Below are positions 27,544 to 33,889 of a stretch of 64,000 nt of DNA, in pieces. Made by a program: the position numbers and the translations under genes. The stretch comes from Lysobacterales bacterium (GTDB taxonomy: Bacteria > Pseudomonadota > Gammaproteobacteria > Xanthomonadales > Ahniellaceae). A model generated the notes under the pieces. It saw only the letters and a program-made list of their open reading frames with translations. It had not been told where the DNA came from and searched no databases. The stretch is from assembly GCA_016182785.1 (NCBI GenBank), contig JACPFU010000033.1:22516-86515 (forward strand). Direction: 5' to 3'. Every line of letters starts with the position of its first letter. Position 1 is the stretch's first letter.

Positions 27544-29244
27544 TTAGCTCAGACCCCACAACTGCGACAGATACTTCCAGTTGATGAAGTAGTAGAGGAC
27601 GAACGCGACCAGGAAGATGATCGCCAGCACGAAGCTGCCCGGAGCGACCATGCCGCTGGAACCGTAGGTCTGCACCGCCGCTGCCGGAGCGGTCGCCGGC
27701 ACCGGGGTCGGCGTCGACGACACCTGGCCCTGGTCGAGCTTCTTGCCCCACAGCAGCGAACCGACGGTGACGTAGATGTAGATGGCGCCGCCGGCGATCG
27801 CGGCGATGCCCATCACGCCGACCAGCCCCATCATCATGTACGCGGCACCCGGCCATTCATAGGCCAGCGCCGAACCCTGGAACGCCATGTCCCAGTGGCG
27901 ACGCGAGACGCCGAGCGTGCCGGCGCCCATCATCACCAGGCAGAAGCCGTACATCGACAGGCCGAACAGGTAGGGCTGCCACTTCGCGAGCGTCGGCGCG
28001 ATCATCTCGCGCTTGAACAGCACCGGGATCAGGAAGTAGGTCAGCGCCATGAAGCTGAGCGTGGTGCCGATCACGACCGTGGCATGGAAATGGCCCGGGA
28101 CGTAGATGGTGTTGTGGATGATCATGTTCAGCTGTTCGGTGCCCATCATCACGCCGGAGATGCCGCCGAGGAAGCCGAAGCCGATGATCGAGATGAACAC
28201 GCCGGAGAAGGTCGGGGTGCCCCACGGTGCCTTGCGCAGCCACTCGAACAGACCCTTGTTGTACCCCTTCTGGCGCTGCGCCACTTCCATCGCACCGGGA
28301 ACGGTCAGGCCGTGGATCATCGAGGCCAGCACCGCGAAGTACATGAAGTACGAGGTGTTGACGACCTTCCACTCGGTGCTGAGGCCCGGGTCGGCGAGCA
28401 GGTGGTGCGCGCTCGCCAGCTGCAGGAACAGGATGTAGAGCAGGAAGGCGCCGCGGCTGACACGCTCGGACATCGGGCGTGCACCGAAGGCGATCGCGGC
28501 GACCGCGTACCAGATCGAGATGTGCGCGGAGACGTTGATCTGCTGCGACGAGTGGCCGAAGGCCCACCAGATCGTGCGGTACACCAGCGGGTCGACCTTG
28601 TCGATCACGCCGATCGAGAGCAGGAAGGTCGGCACCAGGATGATCGCGCCGGAGACGATGGTGAACACCGCGATGATGGTCGCGGTGATCGCGCCGAAGG
28701 TCACCAGCGGCACCGAGCCCTGGTAGGTCTTCTCGGCCTTGGCCACGACCAGGGTGCCGAGGAACACGAAGCAGGCGATCAGCGCGCCGACCGCGAACAG
28801 GATCAGGCCGAGATAGAAATGCGGCGCGGCCATCATCGGCACGTAGGAGGTCATCATCACGCTCGACCCGCCCTGGTAGACGGCGACGTTGTTCATCACC
28901 GCACCGATCACCATCAGCGCGAACGCGGTCCACGCGATCTTGGGCGTGGCCAGTCGGCAGCGCAGCAAGGTCGAGGAGCAGAAGTAGAGAACGGCGATCT
29001 CGAAGAAGATGATCCAGAAGATCAGCATGTCGATGCCGTGCGCGGTCAACACCTTGTAGAAGGTGTCGGCCTCGAGCCAGTGGATGCTCGGCCAGCGCGT
29101 CAGCACGACGCCGATGGCGAGCAAGCCGCCGATGAGCAGGAATACGACCGCGGCGACGGCGTTGGCGAGCATCAGCTTCTCAGCCTGAGACTCGAACTGC
29201 AGTCCCGAACGCGGGCAGGTCCGATAGGTTGTTGCGGTAGACAT
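27544..29244 (-). CDS. norY: Heme-copper superfamily subunit I, NorY/sNOR-like
   Basis: A 566-residue membrane protein close to B-type (ba3) oxidases (ADPGLSTEWK and WGTPTFSGVF align with ADPGIDPTWK and WDNPAFVAPV of Thermus ba3). Heme and copper ligands are H69, H231, H280, H281, H385 and H387. In oxidases H231 is followed by PxxY, whose Tyr is cross-linked to the His; here the sequence is H231-S-S-Q-Q235, so Tyr is replaced by Gln. Without that Tyr, O2 reduction is unlikely, and nitric oxide reduction is the best-supported alternative. With a CuA subunit upstream and a SenC protein downstream, the order matches the norSY-senC (sNOR) clusters described in ammonia oxidisers. Start at 29244 has GAGGAA upstream. 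A Pro/Ala-rich cytoplasmic linker and extra C-terminal helix are present. Confidence 0.8.
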   Translation of the reverse strand: MSTATTYRTCPRSGLQFESQAEKLMLANAVAAVVFLLIGGLLAIGVVLTRWPSIHWLEADTFYKVLTAHGIDMLIFWIIFFEIAVLYFCSSTLLRCRLATPKIAWTAFALMVIGAVMNNVAVYQGGSSVMMTSYVPMMAAPHFYLGLILFAVGALIACFVFLGTLVVAKAEKTYQGSVPLVTFGAITATIIAVFTIVSGAIILVPTFLLSIGVIDKVDPLVYRTIWWAFGHSSQQINVSAHISIWYAVAAIAFGARPMSERVSRGAFLLYILFLQLASAHHLLADPGLSTEWKVVNTSYFMYFAVLASMIHGLTVPGAMEVAQRQKGYNKGLFEWLRKAPWGTPTFSGVFISIIGFGFLGGISGVMMGTEQLNMIIHNTIYVPGHFHATVVIGTTLSFMALTYFLIPVLFKREMIAPTLAKWQPYLFGLSMYGFCLVMMGAGTLGVSRRHWDMAFQGSALAYEWPGAAYMMMGLVGVMGIAAIAGGAIYIYVTVGSLLWGKKLDQGQVSSTPTPVPATAPAAAVQTYGSSGMVAPGSFVLAIIFLVAFVLYYFINWKYLSQLWGLS

Positions 29245-29255
29245 GTCCGGGTTCC

Positions 29256-29795
29256 TCACTTGACGTAGATGCGACCGACCATCGTGTGATGGCCGATTCC
29301 GCAATACTCGTTGCACACGACGGAGTAGGTGCCGCTCTGGTTCGGCGTCACCGTCACCACATGCTCATAGCCGGGCACGATCTGGATGTTGATGTTCGCC
29401 GGCTGCAGCGAGAACCCGTGGTTGTAGTCCAGCGAGGTGAGGTGCAGACGATAGGTCTGTCCCTTCTCCAATTGCAGGATCGGCCAGAAGTTCCACAGGC
29501 GCGCAATCATGTAGACGTCGCTTCCGACCGGCGGTGCGACCACCGGATACTGGCCGTCGACTTCGGTGCGCACGGTGTACTGGTCGACCATCGCCTGCGC
29601 CTTGACGGTGAACTGTTCGGGCGTGGTCTTGTAGGTCTCGGTCGACAGGTTCTGGCCGCCGTACATGTGCCAGTACACCATCATGAAGAACATCACCATG
29701 GACCAGACGAAGGCGATGCCGATCCACATCCCTTCGACCCGGTCGATCGGATGCTTCCACCAAAGTCGTTCAGCAGGCGGCGAAATGGCACTCAT
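29256..29795 (-). CDS. norS: CuA-type subunit II, NorS-like
   Basis: A 179-residue electron-entry subunit. It has one membrane helix (MWIGIAFVWSMVMFFMMVYW) after a short cytoplasmic start, then a cupredoxin domain. The binuclear copper ligands are H126 (YNHGFSL), C161, C165, H169 and M172 in VVCNEYCGIGHHTMVG, with E163 as the backbone ligand. All CuA positions are intact, so it should accept electrons from a periplasmic cytochrome c or blue copper protein and pass them to the NorY-like subunit, whose gene begins 11 bases further on. The subunit is short compared with two-helix aa3 subunit II and fits the single-helix B-type. Confidence 0.88.
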   Translation of the reverse strand: MSAISPPAERLWWKHPIDRVEGMWIGIAFVWSMVMFFMMVYWHMYGGQNLSTETYKTTPEQFTVKAQAMVDQYTVRTEVDGQYPVVAPPVGSDVYMIARLWNFWPILQLEKGQTYRLHLTSLDYNHGFSLQPANINIQIVPGYEHVVTVTPNQSGTYSVVCNEYCGIGHHTMVGRIYVK

Positions 29796-29850
29796 GATTG
29801 ATAACCCCCAAGGAAATCAGAGAATTTGGATTGGAGTGAGCGGGCCCGCG

Positions 29851-30000
29851 TCACTTCGCGAGCGGAATGGTGAGGATGTCGTACACGCCCCAGACGGTGT
29901 ACACCACCATCGGTACCATCACTCCCAGAAACAGCAGCAGGAACGGGTTGTCCAGCAGCTTCTGCATCATCGGGACGGGTTCGTTGTCGTCATGGCTCAT
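29851..30000 (-). CDS. 49-residue single-helix protein, likely small oxidase/NOR subunit
   Basis: A short frame with GAGGAG 9 bases before its ATG at 30000 and TGA at 29851-29853. The product begins MSHDDNEPVPMMQKLL, has one hydrophobic helix (NPFLLLFLGVMVPMVVYTVWG) and ends DILTIPLAK. It is the first gene downstream of the DNR/FNR-like box and sits 55 bases ahead of the CuA subunit gene. B-type oxidases such as Thermus ba3 have a one-helix subunit IIa of similar size, so it may fill that place in the complex; that homology is inferred from size and position, not from a sequence match. Confidence 0.75.
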   Translation of the reverse strand: MSHDDNEPVPMMQKLLDNPFLLLFLGVMVPMVVYTVWGVYDILTIPLAK

Positions 30001-30037
30001 TGGCAGGCTCCTCTCGCGGGTGCGGCGAGCTTAGCGA

Positions 30038-30060
30038 CCCTGCGACCATCTGTCGCAGGG
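30038..30060. other. Hairpin in the leader of the NOR-like operon
   Basis: Nine-base perfect arms CCCTGCGAC and GTCGCAGGG flank a 5-base loop, 38 bases upstream of the first start codon. It may lie at or next to the transcription start, so it could be a 5' leader structure or a second regulator site. Confidence 0.4.
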
Positions 30061-30074
30061 GGCGTCGCGAACAC

Positions 30075-30088
30075 ATGACCTAGATCAA
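30075..30088 (-). promoter_or_regulatory. DNR/FNR-like box
   Basis: Read on the minus strand the site is TTGAT-CTAG-GTCAT. The Crp/FNR family box is TTGAT-N4-ATCAA, and DNR/NNR sites controlling nitric oxide reductase operons often read TTGAT-N4-GTCAA, which differs from this site only in the last base. It is 75 bases upstream of the first gene of the NOR-like operon and 116 bases upstream of the divergent ctaA. Anaerobic or NO-responsive activation is the natural reading; no clear -10 can be fixed. Confidence 0.6.
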
Positions 30089-30203
30089 TTGGCCGATTTC
30101 CGGGGCTCGCGCGCGGCCGCCGCGACGCGTTGCGCGCGGGTTGCCGCGGTGACCTGCGGCGCCAGTACCATGCCCGCCCGCGACGCTTCGGAACCCCCGC
30201 ACC

Positions 30204-31115
30204 ATGTCCACGATCGACCCGCGCCAAAGCTCCGTCCGGCGCATGGCCCTACTCTGTTTCGCGCTGGTGCTCACCGTGACCACGCTGAGCGCGTTCATGC
30301 GCCTCTCCGCCGCCGGCCTCGGCTGCGCCGACTGGCCGCACTGCTATGGCGCTGCCCTGCGCGCGGGCGCGGAACCGGCGCTGGCACAGACCGGCGTGGT
30401 GCTCGCGCGCATGCTGCATCGCCTCGCCGCGGTCACCGTGCTGGTGCTCGCCCTGACCATGGCCGCGGCGAGCTTCCTCCGCAGTCCGCGCCTGCAACGC
30501 GAGGGCTGGATGTCGCTCGGCCTGATCGCGCTGGCGCTCGGTCTCGCGGTGCTCGGACGCTTCACCCCCGGCGCGAAGATGCCCGCGATCGCAATCGGCA
30601 ACGTGCTCGGCGGTTTCGCGATGCTGCTGCTCGCCTGGCGCATCCATCGCGGTGCCGGACCGGCGGCGCGCTGGTCGCCCGCTGCACTCGCGCTGATGCT
30701 GCTGCTGATTGCCCAGATCGCACTCGGCGTGCTGGTCAGCGCCGGCTATTCCGGCCTGAGTTGCACCGGTTTCCCGGGCTGCGGCGAGGCTGTCGATGCG
30801 TCGCTGGCCCTGCTCGACCCGACCCGCATTCCGGTGTTCGACCCGACGCCGCCGATCCATCCCCAGGGCGCGTTCGCGCACTTGCTGCATCGCATCCTCG
30901 GGCTCGCGGTCGCGCTTGCCGTGCTGTTCGTGGCGATCGGCAGCTGGCGCCGTGGCCAGCGCTCGCCGGCGATCCTGCTGGTCGCATTGCTGGCCCTGCA
31001 GGTCGCGCTCGGCCTCAGCCTGGTATTCGCAGAGCTGCCGCTGGTGTCGGCCATCGCACACAACTTGATCGCAGCGCTGATGCTTGCCGCAGCCAGCGAA
31101 CACACACGCTCCTGA
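30204..31115 (+). CDS. ctaA: Heme A synthase (COX15/CtaA family)
   Basis: A 303-residue protein with eight membrane helices that oxidises the methyl group of heme O to the formyl group of heme A. The helices hold the expected His residues (MLHRLAAVTV, HLLHRILGL, AIAHNLIA), and there are two periplasmic Cys pairs, GCADWPHC and SCTGFPGCG, characteristic of the Cys-containing group. It is divergent from the NOR-like operon and could share the DNR/FNR-like site. No strong ribosome-binding site precedes the ATG at 30204; the N-terminus MSTIDPRQSSVRRMALL is typical. It overlaps nothing and is convergent with the Hsp15-like remnant 2 bases away. Confidence 0.92.
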   Translation: MSTIDPRQSSVRRMALLCFALVLTVTTLSAFMRLSAAGLGCADWPHCYGAALRAGAEPALAQTGVVLARMLHRLAAVTVLVLALTMAAASFLRSPRLQREGWMSLGLIALALGLAVLGRFTPGAKMPAIAIGNVLGGFAMLLLAWRIHRGAGPAARWSPAALALMLLLIAQIALGVLVSAGYSGLSCTGFPGCGEAVDASLALLDPTRIPVFDPTPPIHPQGAFAHLLHRILGLAVALAVLFVAIGSWRRGQRSPAILLVALLALQVALGLSLVFAELPLVSAIAHNLIAALMLAAASEHTRS

Positions 31116-31116
31116 C

Positions 31117-31523
31117 TCAGAACGCGTCGATGTCGCCGAGCGCGCGGATCAGCCGCCGCGCCTTCTTGTCCGGCTTCGAGTCCGGCGCCTGGTAACCGGC
31201 GCGCTCGTCGCGCCGCCGCGCCGCCGCGGCCTCACGCTGCGCGCGACCCTCGTCGCTCTCCGCATACAGCGCCTGCGCCACCGCCGCCTCCCACGCCGCT
31301 CGGCAAGACCGAGCACCTGCAGCTCGAAACGCTCCTCGCCGCGACGCACCAGCAACCGATCGCCGACCCGCACCGCCTTCGCCGCCTTCCCCGCCACCTG
31401 CCCCTGCACCTCCACGCGCCCGGCCTCGATCGCCTGCTTGGCCAGACTGCGCGTCTTGAAGAACCGCGCCGCCCACAGCCACACATCCAACCGCACCTCC
31501 GCCGTCGCCGCCGGACTCACCAC
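31117..31523 (-). pseudogene. Hsp15-like S4 RNA-binding protein, frameshifted
   Basis: The N-terminal part (from a GTG near 31523: VRLDVWLWAARFFKTRSLAKQAIEAGRVEVQG..VRVGDRLLVRRGEERFELQVLGL) is a full S4 domain of the heat-shock protein Hsp15 (HslR) type, which binds nascent-chain-bearing 50S subunits. Near 31300 the frame breaks; the expected C-terminal tail (VAQALYAESDEGRAQREAAAARR..SKPDKKARRLIRALGDIDAF) continues in another frame to the stop at 31117. A single missing base between GAG and TGG would join the two. Because both parts are intact and well conserved, a recent mutation or a sequencing error in a G-rich stretch are both possible. Confidence 0.8.
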
Positions 31524-31673
31524 GGCCAATGCCTCGCCACACCAATACTCTTGCCCATCCGCATCGCCACTGCGATCTCCACTCGCTATGCACACTGCGG
31601 CATTGTAGGCACCTGCCGCAACTCGCACAGCGAGCCCCGCGCTCCGTACCTGCCAACTTTGTGCCCACGCCCG

Positions 31674-32573
31674 ATGCTGCTGCTTCTCCTGGCCTTCCTG
31701 TTCCTGCGATTGCTGCGACGACAACACCGCTTCGCCGGCCGCATGGCGACCATTTCCCTCGATGCGATGCATGCGGCCCTGCGCGCGTCCTGGCGCAGAA
31801 CCCAATCCAAACCGCAGTGGGTCGGCGACGAGATCGTGCGCATGCGCGCCTTCGCGCCCCGTCTCGGCTACAAGAAACTCGCCGAAGCATTCAATCGGCG
31901 ATTCGCCGACGAGTTCGGCGTCAGCATTTCGGCAAGCACCGTTCGCCGCATTCTGATCAAACGTCGCGCCGATGTAATCGCGCTGCGGCGCGAGGTTCGC
32001 AATCGCGTGCCGCGCGAGGTGCCGAAGAACTCGACCTGGGGCCTCGACCTGACCACCGTCACCGACACCACCAAGACGCAGCGTCTCGTGCTCGGATTGG
32101 TCGATCACGGCACCCGCGCCTGCCTCGCTCTGAGTGAACTGCGCGACCGGCGCACGCTGACGATCCTGCGCGCGATCATCGCTGCGATTCGGCAGCTCGG
32201 CTTCCCGACCCGAATCCGCGTCGACAACGATCCCAGCCTGAAGTCCGCGCTGATGCGCGCAGCATTGCGCCTGCTCGGCGTGAAACTCCAGGTCGTTGAG
32301 CCCGCGTGCCCATGGCAAAACGGACGCATCGAACGATTCTTCGGCACGTTCAAGGCAGCGATCGGCACCATCGTCGTCAACGGCGCCGACCTGCCCCACC
32401 GGCTGATCGAGTTCCGCTGCTTCTACAACCACGTGCGAAGTCATCAGCACTTGCACGGCCGAACGCCGGCCGAGGCATGGGCTGGGCTCGACAAGCAACA
32501 CGGCGGCAGCGGTGAATTCGTCAGCCTGTGGCATAACGCGCTGGCCGGCTGGTACTTCCCACGACGCGAGTAG
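31674..32573 (+). CDS. DDE integrase/transposase (integrase core domain)
   Basis: A 299-residue protein with an integrase core (rve) domain. The acidic triad is probably Asp in TWGLDLTTVTD, Asp in RVDNDPSLK and Glu in WQNGRIERFFGTFK. A short helical N-terminal segment (YKKLAEAFNRRFADEFGVSISASTVRRIL) supplies a helix-turn-helix. The ATG at 31674 is chosen; the upstream in-frame stretch looks noncoding. No terminal inverted repeats or target duplications were found around it, so it may be a stand-alone copy or an element whose ends have decayed. It is divergent from the broken Hsp15-like gene, 150 bases away. Confidence 0.8.
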   Translation: MLLLLLAFLFLRLLRRQHRFAGRMATISLDAMHAALRASWRRTQSKPQWVGDEIVRMRAFAPRLGYKKLAEAFNRRFADEFGVSISASTVRRILIKRRADVIALRREVRNRVPREVPKNSTWGLDLTTVTDTTKTQRLVLGLVDHGTRACLALSELRDRRTLTILRAIIAAIRQLGFPTRIRVDNDPSLKSALMRAALRLLGVKLQVVEPACPWQNGRIERFFGTFKAAIGTIVVNGADLPHRLIEFRCFYNHVRSHQHLHGRTPAEAWAGLDKQHGGSGEFVSLWHNALAGWYFPRRE

Positions 32574-32935
32574 TGAACCGGGCGACAAGACAAGCATCCA
32601 AGCGAGCACGAAGATCATGCGCGACGGGCGTTTCAAGTTCTCGCGCCCGCGCAACTGAAATCGGCGTTCCAGAAACGAACGAAGCCAGCTTTGAGGGCTG
32701 GCTTGGTCGGTTCCGTTCACGGCGGCAGTCAATCTTCGGCTCATCGGCAGCAGTCTAGTTCAAGAAAACAGCGCGAATGCGGGGCGGTGGTGGCTTGAAA
32801 TGGTTGGCATAGGGCAATGGTGGCGGCTGGTCGTCGGCTCATCGCGGGGCATTCAGTTCAGATGCCTGGCCAGATTGGGTGGAATGTGCGGAATGGATCA
32901 TTCGGTATCTCGGCATCGATACTGGTGAGGGCGTC
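32574..32935. other. 362-base stretch without a recognised gene
   Basis: This stretch holds a hairpin with arms AGCCAGC (32683-32689) and GCTGGCT (32697-32703), possibly the end of the transposase transcript. Otherwise it shows no convincing coding frame, tRNA or promoter. GC content falls toward the lipoprotein gene on the right. Confidence 0.5.
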
Positions 32936-33889
32936 CTACCTTGGCTTCCGGTCGGGCCCGCCAGTTCCGCTTGGCTGGCCGAGCTGAACCTGGAATCGCC
33001 TTAAGGGCGTGAATGGCCTCACATCAAACTCTCCGAGCGCTGCTCGTTCTGCCCAGGCGGCGAAGCTCGGGTCCGCGAAAGCATAGGCCTCAACCCGGTA
33101 ACGTGGACGCCCTTCGTCATCAGCGCACAGCGTGCCATCGTGCTGGCTCGCGAACCATGTATTGACTATCTCCGGCTCTGACCGGCGCCAGCGTACTGCG
33201 ATTTGGTGCTCGGCGCGGCACCCCGTGTTCACTCCATCGATGGCCAAACTTCTACGATCTTGAATCAAGAGGACACAGTGCGGCGAGCAACGCAGCCATG
33301 CGACGCTACGATTATCCGCGTCCGAGGAGAGGCTGCTGATTTCCGGGCGACATCCGGGACAATTCGGTTCCAATAATGGACTCGGCAAGTAGGTAGCGAC
33401 GATCCGACAGACAACGGACTGGTCGTCTCCAAATCCGAACTCGACGATCTCAATACGTTCACCTTCCGGCTGTACCGCAGTGGTCATCGTGGTCTGATCC
33501 AACGACCACGCCTCGTCCAACACGCGCCTGCCTGCTCGATTGGGCAGGAATTGCTGGCACTGCTTCATATCCACCGCGCGGCCCGATCGCGCGTCGAGTA
33601 CCCAAGTACCCTTCGTCGCCACCGCCACCAAGAAGTGCGGATGTTCGTTGGCAGATGGGCGAATACTAATTCCAATTGGATCTCTGATACACAAGTTTGG
33701 ATCAACCAACGAACATAAGCTTTCACCATCAGTAACCGTGTTTCCCCCTTCAAAATCCAAACTATTCGCGCGCAACCGCTCGACATGATCGAACTGGCCA
33801 TACCGGGTCCGGTGCTCGCTCACCCGATAACAAGACGCGAGCCCTAGGTGTACTGAAAGAACAAGTGCGATGCAAACCAGAAGCCTCAT
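32936..33889 (-). CDS. Lipoprotein; candidate immunity protein for the RHS protein
   Basis: A 317-residue exported lipoprotein: MRLLVCIALVLSVHLGLASC with lipobox LASC. The start at 33889 overlaps the RHS stop by ATGA; an ATG two codons further upstream is also possible. The mature part has a beta-rich look (HFLVAVATKGTWVLDARSGR, IAVRWRRSEPEIVNTWF) and about eight Cys, suggesting disulfides in the periplasm. The family is not recognised. It is markedly AT-richer than its neighbours (one 60-base stretch near 33661 is only about 37% GC). Direct coupling to a gene whose C-terminus looks like a toxin domain is the usual place for an immunity gene, which is inference. Confidence 0.7.
   Translation of the reverse strand: MRLLVCIALVLSVHLGLASCYRVSEHRTRYGQFDHVERLRANSLDFEGGNTVTDGESLCSLVDPNLCIRDPIGISIRPSANEHPHFLVAVATKGTWVLDARSGRAVDMKQCQQFLPNRAGRRVLDEAWSLDQTTMTTAVQPEGERIEIVEFGFGDDQSVVCRIVATYLPSPLLEPNCPGCRPEISSLSSDADNRSVAWLRCSPHCVLLIQDRRSLAIDGVNTGCRAEHQIAVRWRRSEPEIVNTWFASQHDGTLCADDEGRPRYRVEAYAFADPSFAAWAERAALGEFDVRPFTPLRRFQVQLGQPSGTGGPDRKPR

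Noticed and set aside
27544..29795. Ordinary cytochrome c oxidase (aa3 or ba3) call for the subunit I/II pair
   Set aside because: The active-site Tyr is absent (HSSQQ), and the gene order with SenC fits a nitric-oxide-reducing type better.
31551..31673. An upstream N-terminal extension of the transposase
   Set aside because: The additional 41 codons show no similarity to transposase N-termini and no ribosome-binding site; the ATG at 31674 starts a more typical protein.
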